Source: Taeniopygia guttata
Lineage: Eukaryota > Chordata > Aves > Passeriformes > Estrildidae
Length of the DNA stretch: 64,000 bases
Direction: 5' to 3'
NCBI RefSeq assembly: GCF_048771995.1
Contig: NC_133034.1
Span: 3,100,001 to 3,164,000 of the forward strand
Part shown: one piece after another, positions 37,417-49,641 of the stretch
Layout of the letters: each line of letters starts with the position of its first letter
How positions within the stretch are numbered: the stretch's first letter is position 1
Made by a program: the position numbers and the translations under genes
The notes under the pieces: generated by a model
The model's input: only the letters and a program-made list of their open reading frames with translations
What the model was told of the DNA's origin: nothing
The model's database searches: none

Positions 37417-40400
37417 CTGGAATGAAGAGAACAGTTTTTCAGTATGTAAAAAATCTAGAAGAGAGAAAAAAAAAAAAAAAAAAGAAAATAAATTAAAAAA
37501 AAAAAAGGAGAGGGAAAGGGAGAAAAATCTAAGTAATTTTAAGGACAATTACAACGTACTCATTTTCAAAATTACCACTATCATTTTGCATTCCAGTCCC
37601 AATGTTCTTCAAATCTTTATGCCAGAGGGCCATTTTAGCCCAGTGGATGTTTAAGCCAACGCAAAGATATTCATTACTCAAAAATAGCTCTAGTAGAAAC
37701 CCTGCCACATAAGCAACTCTCCCCACAGCAGGCTTTACATGACATTAAGAATATTTGATGGTAGAGATAACTTGACTGATAAATCAGAATAAATTAGTTC
37801 TTGTTTGCATTATTACAGAGAGGCTTTTTCCCTACAAGTAAAGCTCTCTTAGCTCAGTTTGTGATATCTAATGCCTCTAGTTTAGAAGTTTCACAAATTA
37901 AATTATAACTTTGACAGGAGAGAAACCAGACTCTCAAAACAAACGTATGGCTCTTGTTTATTAGATCTTTAAAGTAGCAACCCTTGAGTGAATGTGGAGT
38001 TTTCTTTGTGAGTTAACACCCAGTGAGTAACAAAGCATGACGCCCCCTCAGCAAACACTCAGAGATGAGACTGAATTATTGATTAAACACCATTCTCTCC
38101 AAAATGCTACCACTAGAAGCCACTACCACTGTGGTGATAGGAAGAAGACATTCCCAATCATTTCCCAAGACACAGAGGACCTTCAGGTAGAACAAACACA
38201 TGAAGTGTTGTATCTCAAGACAAGGAAGGTCTGTGATATGAGGGGTGAGAACAGAACACTGCATTTTCCTCAGCTCTAAGAGGCTGCAGCTTTCAACTGG
38301 CATACAGAAATGCAGTGGGAAGAGGAAGTCACACTCTTGACACTCATAAGAGGAGAAACAAAGGGTACAAGAGTAAGCAATATTCTATAGAGATACGAAG
38401 AAAAACTGCTGTCCTGTAATACTAACTCTGAAAAAAGGATGTGGTACCTCCATCCTTAGAGGTGATCAAGGTACTGCTGAACAAAAACAAACCCTGACTT
38501 AGCACTCACTCAGAAGTGCACTGGTGAGGCTGCACCTCGAGTGCTCTGCCCAGCTCTGGCCCCTCAGTTTGGGAAGGACGTTGAGACTCTGGAGCGCGTC
38601 CAGAGGCAGCACCCAAGGCTGGGGAGGGGCTGGGAACACAAACCCTGTGAGGAACCCCTGAGGGAGCTGGGGGTGCTCAGCCTGGAGAAAAGGAGATCAG
38701 GGGTGACCTCAGCACTCTCCACAGCTCCTGAAAGGTGCCTGTGCCCAGCTGGGGTTGGGCTCTTTCTCCAGGCACCACTGACAGAACCAGAGGACACAGC
38801 CTCAAGCTGTGCCAAGGGAAACTTAGGTTGGATGTTAGGAAAAAGATTTTCATGGAAACAGTGATAAAGCTCTGGAATGGCCTGGGGAGGTGGTGGAGTC
38901 ACCATCCCTGGATATATTTAAAAACAAGCCTGGATGTGGCACTGGGTGCCAGGGTTTGGTTGAGGTGTTGGGGCTGGGGTTGGACTGGGTGATTTTAAAG
39001 GTTTCTTCCAGCCTGGTGATTCTGTGAATTCTGCGAAGACACACGACTTGCACAAGTCCTTCTGAACTGACATTAGCACGAATCTGTCAAGTGCCCCTGT
39101 GGCATCCCATTTTGTAAGGCAGCTGTGCTCCCTGCTGGGCACCAAGGAGATCCCCACTGAGAAGAGCCGTGTGTGAGCACACCCACCTGCTGACATTGCC
39201 ATGGTGGTCCCAGCCACCATGCCCATGGTGACCCCGTTCCCTCGGGGCGGCGGGATCGGAGCAGGGTACATGGTTGCTGGCATTCCATTGGGCTGCACGA
39301 CTGTGGTGTGGTGGATTACGTGGGGTGGTGCTGCATACAAAGGCTGTGTGTAGTAAGTGCCTTGCTGTTGGAGAAAAAAAACAGTAGTGAAGTAATTACA
39401 GTGTCTCTGCTGGGGAAGATAAATGATAGCTTCTTTCACAAATGTATCATAAAATAAAAGTATTACTCTAAATACAATGAATTTATGAAGCAGAAGCTGA
39501 AACATTTACTGTAACTATTACAATTGTGTTTCACTTGCAATTTAACATTTTAACCCTTTTTAAGACATTCAGGATAACATGGGAAGTAGGGACCTTGGTA
39601 GTTCAACAATAAAGACTCATGCATCATTCATTCCCTTCCTTTTGATCCCTTTCATATATTAATCCATGACAGAACTCGTTATTTCACAACTTTTTATTCA
39701 GTCGCTTTTAGTAAAATAATCCAGTGTTTTTGGCAAATCCAAGTACACTAAGCAGACCGAATAAAACTTGTTACATGCTTATTAATCCTCTTCAGCTACT
39801 GCTTACATGCCAGGTGACTTCCCACAACACAAAGAAGGACAACTTTTCCCTAAAATATCCTATTTACTGAAGCGTCTTAATTCTATCCTTTGTAATAGTT
39901 TTCAACAGCTTCCCTAGCATGAGACTTGGTAAATCTGTGAAATTACAAGAGAAACTTCGTAATAAAAATTAGGACAATTTTTGACAAAACAAAAGATCAG
40001 GATACTGGTAGTTACAGGATGCAGCATGTTTTAGTAACTGCTGAATTTAATGTCTCTTCAAAGAGTTGAACACATTACCAGTAAGTGCTGAGTAACTGTC
40101 ACACAAGAGAGGACATAAAATCTAGCACAAACTAAATCATTGTATTAAGAATTCCTACTGCACGCAGCTAAAGAGTCTCTCAGTGCACAAAGAAGTGAAT
40201 GAGATGAGAAGTGAAGAGTTCACAGAGATATTACAGGGACCACAGAGGTGCCCACAGAGGCATTTTGTGGCTCTGCCCACGCACCTGTGCATATGGGTTC
40301 TGCTGGGGGTAGGCACTTCGGACTGGGTACACAGCAGTCTGGTAGGGGTTGGGTGAGGACGAGTACGGCGGCACTGCTCCACTGGTGGGTGAACAGGACA

Positions 40401-43400
40401 CTTTGTACGGGGTGCCTGGCGTGTAACCTGCAGCAAAAGGAAATCTGCATTAACACACTCAGCAGCACGCTGCTTCCCAAAGGCAGGTGCAATGATTTCA
40501 TGTTCCCCAACTCCATAAGCTTCATGTGAGTACTTGGTAAGTTAGTCCCAATATCCAAGCACAAGGTCTGTCATTTACCTAATACTGGCAACAGCCTGGA
40601 AATAGTATTAGGCTGTGTCAACTTAAGCCTGAAAAGGTAACTGTATACTTGCACAATTTATTTTTCAAGTCTATGGATATGGGGCAAAAAGCACATCTTC
40701 ATAATAACATATTAAATACCAGGATGTGGCATATTAGCCAGCACCCCTACACAGGGGGACTTGGCACATGTGTCAGTCAATTCTCCACACACCTCCAAAT
40801 CATACTGGCAAAACACAGTAGCAGTCAACTAACCTGCGGCAGTGGATCATCAGCACAAGAATTTCAAAAGCCAGAATCACCTAAAGACCTCATGATGGAT
40901 TTTCAGAGAACAGAGACAAAATCTGCAACCTCTACTTCAACTTATCTTTATTTCTATTTGTTTTCTGGAATTTTCTGAACTGGCTAAAATAAACATAAAA
41001 TGCTGTACCTTTAAAACACAAACACTGCAAAGTTCAGTGCAACTGCAAATTCGACTTGGAAGGCACTTTAAGATCCTTAAATCTTCTTTTTGAATATTAT
41101 ATATGTAGACATATCCTTAAACATCACTTAAGAATTGTTTTTATACTACAGTAAGACTTCAGATGTCATCAGAAAGTGGTTGGCATTCCTGTTACAAGGC
41201 CCCCAAAATCAGCCTGCCTTTGTAAATGTTTGGAACTGTGGAATTTTTAGAGGGATAACTGGCAACTGCTGGTTCATACCCTGAAAAGACAGCTTTTTCA
41301 TAATTTCTCTTATATTTTTCTATAGTATATATAATGCTTCTGCATGCTACACTCCCAGGATTGTTCTATGGCCAGAGTGGGAATACAAACAACTCAGCAG
41401 CAGCATCCAAGAGCAGCAACATTCAGGGTAGCAAACCACAGGCATGGCTGCTCTGGAGAAAGCATCAAGGCCTTTGTCTGTGCTGCTGTGAAAAGATCTT
41501 GGATCTCATGCAGGTCTACCACACTGGGAGACACAACATCCACAGGTACAGTTTGTAGTTAGTTGTAATTGAATAAACTAGTACCAGGGCAGTGCAAGAA
41601 AGAACAGACACTTGGTAATTATAGAAAAAAAAAAAAAAAAGAAGAGACTATCAGAATGGAGATTAGAGCGATTTTGAAAACTGCCTGGAATGGGCTGACT
41701 TCAATACAGAAAACAGATGTGAAGTTGTATAGCAGACAGAATTTGTTGCATTTGCGCTGTCAAAAAACAGTCTGTGCAAACAGCATGATGATTACACATG
41801 ACCTTGATTCTTCTTGAAGAAGTCTGGGCTTCTTTGCAATTTCATGACACCCTTCAAACTAAAAGTTGTTTAGCTAACAACAAAATAGATTTACTGTTTC
41901 TTTTTAATAGAATTTTTACCTTTAAAAAAGCTGTACCACAGCACTTACTCTGAACTGCTTTTAGAGATCCTAAGTGTTTCACAGATCCAGCATGCTGAGG
42001 AAGTAACTTCTATTAGTATGGAGAGCTATTTGTGATGAAAACCTCAGCTACAAAATGCTGAACATGAAGAATCACTACAACCATGTCCTCAGTGAAGCCC
42101 ACTTTCATTCTAAAAACCCACTGATGCAGCTGCACAGACAATTTCTCTTTCATTCTTGCAGAGTGGTAAATCTGCACAAGAGGTATTCTGCCATTCTATT
42201 CATTTCTTTTTCTCCACAATATGAAGCAAAGACCTTAACAGTAAATGACAGGATAAGTCAAAACCACAGCCATTTAAGACAGTTACCTGTAAAAAAGCAC
42301 CCTTTTGTAACAGCAGTGGCAAAGCACATTCAAATACTGCTGTGTAATATGGATTTACAAAAGCTTTGATTCTACAAACAAGCTGTTACATCAGAAAGGT
42401 TAAAAAAAGATATAAAAACACCCCAGCTGTTAGGACAAAGTACTCCAAGTTGTTATCTGCCTGAATTAGAGGTCTGTACATTTTGAACTTTTCTTCACAG
42501 CTTGAAGAGCAGCTAAAAGTTAAAGCTATTCTTAGTTCTGAAATAAAAGTGTACTTCCTATTCAACAGCAATAAAGACTAACAGTACTAGTTCTTACAAA
42601 ATTAATGACATTCAATGACAGTATATGATTTTTATGCTTCTTTATTGCTTTTTCTTAGAAGTGAAAAGGTTCTTTCTTTGAATTTGCTATATAGCATGAG
42701 ATATATTCCAAGATTAATCAATGCAAACTAATATTACAACACGATTAACTCTAACAGGTCAAGAATCTTTGCCAAAATTCCCATGATTTGTTAAATTGAT
42801 TCCATGCAGCTTATCCTCAGCTTCCTGCAGCAGGATTTGCAAAGTGCAACCTGTACTAAAACTGGAGCTACCTTCAGTTACCTGCTCCTAGGATCAAAGC
42901 CTACAGCTTCTCCTCAGCACAGCTGCAGGATAAATGCAGGGCAGCACAGAAGGCAGTGCAACTGCAGGGCCTGACAGCCATAAAGCCAATAATAAAAGCC
43001 CACACGGGGCTGTGCTACCCGAGCCAAGAGCTCTACCCTGGTGGGAACTGCTCTCCCTTGAACATGACTCTCAGGGTAAATTCTGGAACAATCCAGTGCA
43101 GATGCAAGCTGGCATCCCCAGATATGATACTGGCACAATGGCAATACCCAGCCATGAGAGTGATTTTTTTTTTTTAGTTTCTGGAACCTCTAACATTAAT
43201 CTGTTTCTCCAAGGCCAAAGACAAGACCAAGTGTGAGTCTGCAATCACTCTGCCTCTAAGCAGCAAACTGAACAGTGACAGAGGTTGTACCAACCAGAAT
43301 CCCACAGCGTTTCAAGGAAAGTTACATACTTTTAACATGTTTTGCAGGCAAACATTTTAGATGAGTCTTTTGTTTCAGTAACTGCTGCCACACCCTGAAG

Positions 43401-46400
43401 AGTCTCCTGGTAGTTAATGAAGTCCATCCATTACAAACACTGAACTTCAATACCAAGCAAGCTTCCACAGCATAAACTCCCCAATTTCAAGCAGTATCCC
43501 TTCCTACTGCCATAAATTACACAAGGGCATTCAGAGACAAACCTGGTTATGCACCACATGCATCTCTGGAAAGCTGGCATAATACATGAAAGTGGAACAG
43601 TTCTGAGGATGCCCAGCTCTACATTAACAAAGCAATGTAAGGAATTCCTTCCTATACAAAATAACCATAGGGAGAGTACTCTTGTATTCTGCTTTATGTG
43701 GAAATAAAACACTACCAACTTCTGTTTTGTTTCAAGGATTAACACATTAAAATCATGTTCTACTAGTGAAAGTAGAACTACACAAAAATAACTTTGGTGA
43801 GTGCCTTGTGTTTGATGTCTGTTTTCCCACCTGCCTTTTCCTAGGCTCATCCCATTCCCTTCCTTAAATGACATACATGAAAGTGCAGTAACCTAAGTCC
43901 TTGCCCTGCACCCACAATGGTGAATCAGCTTTACCCAGCAACCAGGCTTTCCAGACCATCAGCTTGTGCAAGACAACCCTAAGGGCAGAGAGAAGCCAGC
44001 AAGCTGAACTTGGAAAGATACAATTTAAGAAAGGGATGAAAAAGAATAATTTTGAGGATAACAGACAGAAGAAAAAACAGGAATCTGGAAATGACAAGAA
44101 AGATGCAACGCAAGCAGAGCCATGAAGGAAACAGTGAAGAGAAATGCAATGCAAACCTCAAGGATAATCTGGAAATACAGAAAAAACAGTTAAAACCTCA
44201 GTTGTTCACTTCTTGAAAGATGCATGCATTATCACTTAGGATTATAATACTTTAAATTTATCAGATGATCCCTTATGAGTCATGTTCGAGGTAATAAAAA
44301 ACTTATCCCACAATACAAGTGTTACTGTGAGCCCCTACAGCTTTTCCTCATTCTTGCTTCTAACCACTTCCAAAGGCCAGGATCCTGCTCTGACACCCCA
44401 ATTCCACATACCTGTTTGGAAGGTAGGATTTGCTCCAGGATACATGTTGGGGGAATAGGCAGGAGCAGCCGCTGCATAGCCCATTGGGAAGCCAGCTAGG
44501 ACAAAGAACACACCAGTTATTTTCTAGACTGACTTTACTCTCAAACTTCTCATTGCACATGCTTCAACTGAGGCAAGCAAACAACCTTCAATCACACCTC
44601 CTCAAAAAAACACTGCAATCCTCCTCTCCAAAGCCCCCTGAAGAGGAATGCTAAGTGAACAAAACAGCTATGGTTTCACAGGTCCATTCTCTCTCACACC
44701 CCTCTTCCAGCCATCTCTGTTGGCAAAGTAACTCTTAAGTTAGTTGGAAAACAAAGTTTTGTGTAACTGTCCTGCACTCCTCCCCCTGGTCTGATACATG
44801 AAGGATGCCTTAGGATTTTAGCTTTTGCATTTTTCATATATTTGCAGTCTTGCAATTCTTTACTGTCTAACACTAAGCTCCATATAGAGTGTTAGCTACT
44901 GTCTTCATATTTGTGTCAGAAAAAATAATTCCTCTCCAGGCCTGACAATCAAGGACACCTCACTGCCCCAGGCTTCAAGAGATGGAAACAAAAGTGAGTT
45001 GTGGGGAGTAAACTGCGGGTAAATTACTTCATTACCTGAAGCTGGAATTGGAAGATGAACCCCCAATATGCCAATGGACCACACTTATAGAAGTGTGAAA
45101 ACCTGTGATTCGTGGTCCATTTCTGGGTGTAGCCTCTGGGGGGCTTTGTCTGCCCTGAATGTACCTGAAGGCCCTTCAGTAAATAGAACTGCTTTTTATT
45201 GCTGCAACAGTCTGGCCTCTGTTTTTAGGCAGTCCCAAAAAGGCATCACATCCAATACTAATCTGAATGGACTTTTTCACAGAAATAAATCCCTAGAAGT
45301 TAGAGTGACTCTGACTCTCCAGATCAGAGGCATCTCAAGTAGAAAGTACAAAGCAGTAGCAGCCCAACTTGCTTACTGAACTCGACACATATTTGCTATT
45401 ACACTGGCATCAAACAAGCTCCCCAGTTTCAGACACACACTGTGACAACAATAACGAGTGATTCACAGAGGTACTGGCAAAATGACAATGCAACACTTCT
45501 GCACCAGAGAACACTGTGATATACTCCTGTGTAAGGCACAACACAGCATTAGCAAAAGCTTGTTACTTGAAAGACACAAAGCTTGTTCAGATTAAGTAAA
45601 ATTTTTGAATTAATCATAGCTATTAGTTTTCCCAAGAACCTATTTACATTACTCAGATCTGTAAAACCAAGTAATGTCTGTATTCAGAAAGATGGAGTTA
45701 CTACCACGTTCTGTTCTCTACTTAGGTCTCAGCTCCTTCAGATAAAAGGTAATTAATATTTTCATACCCACTTTCAGACTCAGAGCTTAGTTTTAACCTG
45801 CTGTTCAGATTTGAAGGGTTTTTATTTCACTATGAATCCCAGAGTCCTCAGCAATTACTCCCAACAATGAGAATTACTTAGCTCAGGACTCTATATGCTA
45901 ACCCAGTTTTGTACAGCACTCTGTAAACATATCAAGTGACATACACTTGGCACTACTATGAGGTGGTCAGCATGGAGAAGACTAAGAAAAGCCTTAGGCT
46001 TAAAACTCAAAGTTAAAAATAACATATCCAAGTCGTAACAACTTTTCAGAGTGTAAATAGCTCACAAGCTGCTGGTGGAAAGCTTTAGTACAGCTTTACC
46101 TTACTCAAACACACTACAGATCTGCAACAGTGGGTGTGGGAAACATTTTCAGTTCTTTCTTTCTTTCTTCACAGCTTTAGCTGACTGTGGAGCACTCTGA
46201 GTTACTCAAGAAACAGGTCATTAGTGTAAAATATAACTACAACAAGCAGCAGTTTTAGCTTCCACAAGGAACTTCCATCCACATGAGAACATTTGAATAT
46301 TGATTTCTTGCTACTGTAAAACTATCCAACAGCCTAAAATAGGTGTAGTATAATATAAACAGTTATTAAATATGCAACAGCTTTAGAAACACATTGCCTT

Positions 46401-48446
46401 TCAGTATGCATTCCACCTACTGCTGTGTTCCTCACTTTCTATTACCATGCAACCCATGTAAATGCAATGATTCTGAGTGGAGAATCTGCAGCTTTTAAAT
46501 TAGGAGAAGCAAAGAAGGGGTTCTTAGTCATGCAACATTTTAAAAAAATCCTAAAATGCAAGTCTACTTTTAATTTAAGAGAATGTGCTTTAAGAGAATA
46601 TTAAAGCCTGGACCAGGCAGCTCAGCAAACTAATGGTGCAACATATTATTGACTAAGCTGAAATTAGGGGTCAAAATTGCATGAACTGACCAACCAACTG
46701 CTGCAAAGGAGAGTTCTAAATAACCACATTGTAGCACAACATTTAAGGCACTTCTGCAACAATTCTATTTCAATTTCATGTATTTTAGTCATGCAGACTG
46801 GCAAACAAAGTATTTACATAATTAAATATATAGTCTAGTATAAATAATAATAGATAAAATGTTAGAGATTGCGATATTGTTTAAACTGCTATTTATGAAT
46901 CTACAATAGTATTTTTTCCTAAATAAATTCAGGTACAACTTAATTTAGTATAGACAAAAGCCTCAATGCAATATGCAGATGCTTATCAGTAGAAATCAAA
47001 ACCTGGTTAATATAAATCTGAATTTAGAAAATGAATAGAGCTAAATACATAAAGTTTTATTCAAATAATCCATAATAATCTTTATCTAAAGCAAAAGAAA
47101 AGCTGGAAAAAGCCATCTATTATAAATATAGAAATAACTGTCCCATACATTAATTAATTAGTAAGCCTCTGCTGCTTGTCTTATTATAAGATTACTATAG
47201 CCTTTGTAACTCAGAGAGTAAAATCATCCTGCAGGACTTATGGTTACATAGTGTCAGCTTTACAATTCATTACTGCATCGTTCCAGTCACTCAACAGACC
47301 TAAAGCCATTTAAACACATTTTGCCTTTCCTTTATAAATACTGTAGAAGTCAAGGAAGGTACACTAGTTTGAGGAACATGAAAAGCAAAATATAAAATTA
47401 AAATGCTTTTGAGACAATCAAGCTAATAAAGAGAATTCATTCATGCACCATCATTTAGGAGAAACAGAGAAAAGCAGAACAGGAAATCAGGAATTCTAAT
47501 GCAATACCCAAGGTGAAAAACAGATTTAAGAATGGCAAACACCAGTAGGAAAATATAGTACAGCAACCAAGAATATAAACAGTACCAGCACAGAATAATT
47601 TCTGCCTTCCAACACAGATACCAACTAAATCACAAAACTGCCTCCCTGTAAAAGCTAAAGAAGTTTAACTTCTTATGAAATACAAAGCTGAGCAGAAAAG
47701 CCCCTGCAGCCTCTCCCAGGATGGAAACCCCCTTCTGTCAGAGACAACAGAAAAAAGAAAAAGCATCAAGACATGCTGCTTGAAATGTCTCCCACAGGCA
47801 CACAGGTTTCTCTTCAGCCTTCCTGGAAAGTTCTGCCCAAACATAATTTTGCCTCATCCAACTTTTAGACTATAGAGACATCAGAAAGGAAGCCTCCTTG
47901 CACATACATTAGGAGATTGGGGTGGGGGGGAACCTCATGAAAAACTAAGTCAATGAGAAGCAGATAAAACAAGAAATTAAGTGTATTTCCATTTCAAAAA
48001 CATTATTGGCCATTTTCTTGTTGCCACCTTTGATGCCATGCTTTGGGCAGTCAGAGAACAGACAGCATGATCAAGAATTAGAGGATAGAAAGGTTAACAG
48101 TGCCAGTCAACTGGCAGCAGAAATAGATTGCCTCCTCTTCTTGCAGGGCGTAATTATTAGAACTCCTAAAATAAGCTACATTGGAAGAGATACTGAAGTT
48201 AGAAATATAACAGAAGAAATAACATCACTCTTGAAATGTCACTTTTTAAATGTAAAAGCTACCTCATCCCAATCCCGAAGCAGATTTACATGAAGGCATT
48301 CATAACTGACTATTTCTTCTTGACCACGAGCAAAGAGCAGTGTAACTGAAACTTGTCAGAAAACAGAGCTGCTTACCTGGATAACCAATTCCTTTGGCAT
48401 TTGCATAGGGAACCCCAGAAGATCCAGGGCTATACACAGGATTCAT
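37304..48446 (-). CDS. FAM168B: FAM168B / MANI, complete 195-residue protein, five coding exons
   Basis: Coding segments on the - strand, 5' to 3', are 48446-48377, 44495-44412, 40427-40285, 39364-39187 and 37416-37304. They total 588 nt, 195 codons plus TGA, the same length as human FAM168B. The protein begins [20 protein letters not shown], is rich in Pro/Tyr/Ala, contains [18 protein letters not shown] and [17 protein letters not shown], and carries the hydrophobic [20 protein letters not shown] segment. It ends YSYVPPQW. Compared from memory with human, only a handful of substitutions are apparent. FAM168B (myelin-associated neurite-outgrowth inhibitor) is a neuronal membrane protein reported to restrain axon outgrowth and act as a negative regulator of CDC42. 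All junctions are GT-AG. It is convergent with ARHGEF4, as in mammals. Confidence 0.97.
37459..37507 (-). repeat. Homopolymer pyrimidine tract upstream of the last FAM168B exon
   Basis: On the + strand there is an A-run of about 19, then aaataaatt, then an A-run of about 13 flanked by gagaggg purines. On the sense (-) strand this is a long C/T tract about 45-90 nt upstream of the terminal exon's acceptor. It could bind PTB-type splicing regulators. It is also a site of likely length polymorphism. Confidence 0.8.
38515..39036 (+). mobile_element. CR1 LINE 3' fragment in FAM168B intron, antisense to the gene
   Basis: A 5'-truncated CR1 with decayed ORF2 end ([21 protein letters not shown]) and 3'UTR. 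It finishes with ttcttccagcctggtgattc and a short attctg repeat. It is very close in sequence to the copy at 5556-6196. It sits between FAM168B exons 5 and 6, with its 3' end about 150 bp from exon 5. Confidence 0.93.
39187..39364 (-). CDS. FAM168B: FAM168B exon 5, with the hydrophobic segment
   Basis: The exon is 178 nt, phase 0 in and phase 1 out. It encodes [40 protein letters not shown] and [19 protein letters not shown]. The last part is the predicted membrane-associated segment. The acceptor is ttctccaacag and the donor is gtgggtg. Confidence 0.96.
39365..40284 (-). other. FAM168B intron 4
   Basis: This is a GT-AG intron of 920 bp. It is AT-rich with no repeat family seen. Confidence 0.85.
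40285..40427 (-). CDS. FAM168B: FAM168B exon 4
   Basis: The exon is 143 nt, phase 1 in and phase 0 out. It encodes [40 protein letters not shown] and PQQNPYAQ. The acceptor is ttgctgcag and the donor is gtgcgtg. Confidence 0.96.
40428..44411 (-). other. FAM168B intron 3
   Basis: An intron of about 4 kb. Contents are an A-run near 41624-41641, a T-run on the + strand near 43166-43176, and otherwise unique AT-rich sequence. ORFs such as 43431-43874 have no recognisable domain. Confidence 0.8.
44412..44495 (-). CDS. FAM168B: FAM168B exon 3
   Basis: The exon is 84 nt and phase 1 at both ends. It encodes [20 protein letters not shown] and GANPTFQT. The acceptor is tttgtcctag and the donor is gtatgtg. 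The run of alanines and tyrosines is the family pattern. Confidence 0.96.
44803..45248 (+). mobile_element. Solo LTR of an endogenous retrovirus, family A copy 2
   Basis: A diverged copy of the 7118-7546 element. Shared strings are atgccttaggattttagctt near the 5' end, ttacttcattacctgaagct in the middle and the terminal AAGGCATCA at 45240-45248. The 5' end reads GGATGCCTT, so the initial TG is mutated. The poly(A) signal is degraded to AGTAAA. It lies in FAM168B intron 2, antisense to the gene. Flanks catgaa/catcca may be a decayed 6-bp target-site duplication. Confidence 0.82.
45249..48376 (-). other. FAM168B intron 2, remainder
   Basis: AT-rich intron sequence with a short tttcttt microsatellite at about 46156-46170 and a particularly AT-rich stretch at about 46790-47160. 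No gene or transposon was recognised. Confidence 0.8.
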
Positions 48447-48457
48447 GATTTCAGTAA
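48377..48457 (-). CDS. FAM168B: FAM168B exon 2: start codon and first 23 codons
   Basis: The exon lies between acceptor tgatttag (AG at 48459-48458) and donor gtaagc (48376-48371). ATG is at 48446-48444 after 11 nt of 5'UTR. It encodes [20 protein letters not shown] and GYP plus one base. The start is fixed by identity with the known N terminus. The coding part is 48377-48446. Confidence 0.96.
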
Positions 48458-49417
48458 CTAAATCAGGAAATAAAGAAAAAGAAAACCAGTATTTACTTAA
48501 ATATAGGGAAAGCTTGAAACCACAACAACTAAGGTGAAACTGGAAACTAAGGAAACGTATTGGAAGAAAATGTTACAAAGGGAAGAGCAGCAATTCCACT
48601 ACTTCTCAACATGAAAGCTGTAGCTACAGGCAGGAAAGAATCACTGCAGGAAGAAGTTTCAAAGCATCCCAACCCTCAATCAGCTACAGAATGTCTCAGG
48701 AATGAAACATTCCCTGTTGCAGAGCACGCTTTCAAAATATTTCCATAGCCCAGAGCTCCCCCGGGGTGTGCAGATCCAAACTCACTGCAGGGGTTCTCCT
48801 GTGCTGGACTTCTCTCCTCCTGCCACCTGTCAGTCACTCAGCACCTCCCTACCATTTATCAATCACTCAGCATCTCTCTGCCATCTACCAGCCTTGCTTT
48901 CTTCCCAGCTCTTTCCTGAAGCCTCTAGCCAAGGGATGCAAATACCCATGGTCCGTTCTTACTGGGATTGGAACCTGGCATTCCAGTCCTCTACCAGCAT
49001 TAAATTATCAAACTACTACAGAAGCAAGTGGCAAAAGGCTCCGTGCATTTAGACAGCCAGCCCACATCTCTGTCTTTTTTTACTTCCTGCCAAGTTCTTC
49101 AGAGCCTATGACAAGCTGACAGTTGTGTCCAGTCGTTTCTGAATGATGCATTCACACAAAAACCAGGCTCCTATAGCCAGCATCACCCACAGCAATAAAC
49201 CCAAATCTTTAAAAAGAACCTTGTATGCAAACAGCAAGGAAAATAAAATTGCATTGAAGATGCTTCTCAAGTGCCTCATACAGGAATGCTGTTCACAACT
49301 ACTATTCCAGTATTTTAGAAAAAAAATATTCCTGTTTAAAGCTCAGTATCTTCAATCATCTGATTTTCTGCACAGATAGATAGACAGATATACATACACA
49401 GATCTCCCACTTCACAG

Positions 49418-49641
49418 GGGAGGGTTACACTGGATATTTGAAAAAGGTTCTTCCCCCTCAGGGTGGTTGGGCACTGAACAGGCTCCCCAGGGCAGTGCTC
49501 ACAGCACCAGGCCCGACCCAGCTCAAGGAATGTTTGGACAGTACTTTCAGGACATGGTGGAATTCTTGGGGTGCTGTGCAGGGCCAAGAGCTGGACTGAC
49601 TGTCCCTGCGTGTCCCTTCCAATTCAGGACATTCTATGATT
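49418..49641 (+). mobile_element. CR1 LINE 3' end in FAM168B intron 1, antisense to the gene
   Basis: About 220 bp of CR1 3'UTR: ggatatttgaaaaaggttct, ggttgggcactgaacaggct, gtgctgtgcagggccaagag and the end cccttccaattcaggacatt plus ctatgattt. It is the same subfamily as the copy at 10138-10440 and differs from the 5556/38515 subfamily. Confidence 0.92.
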
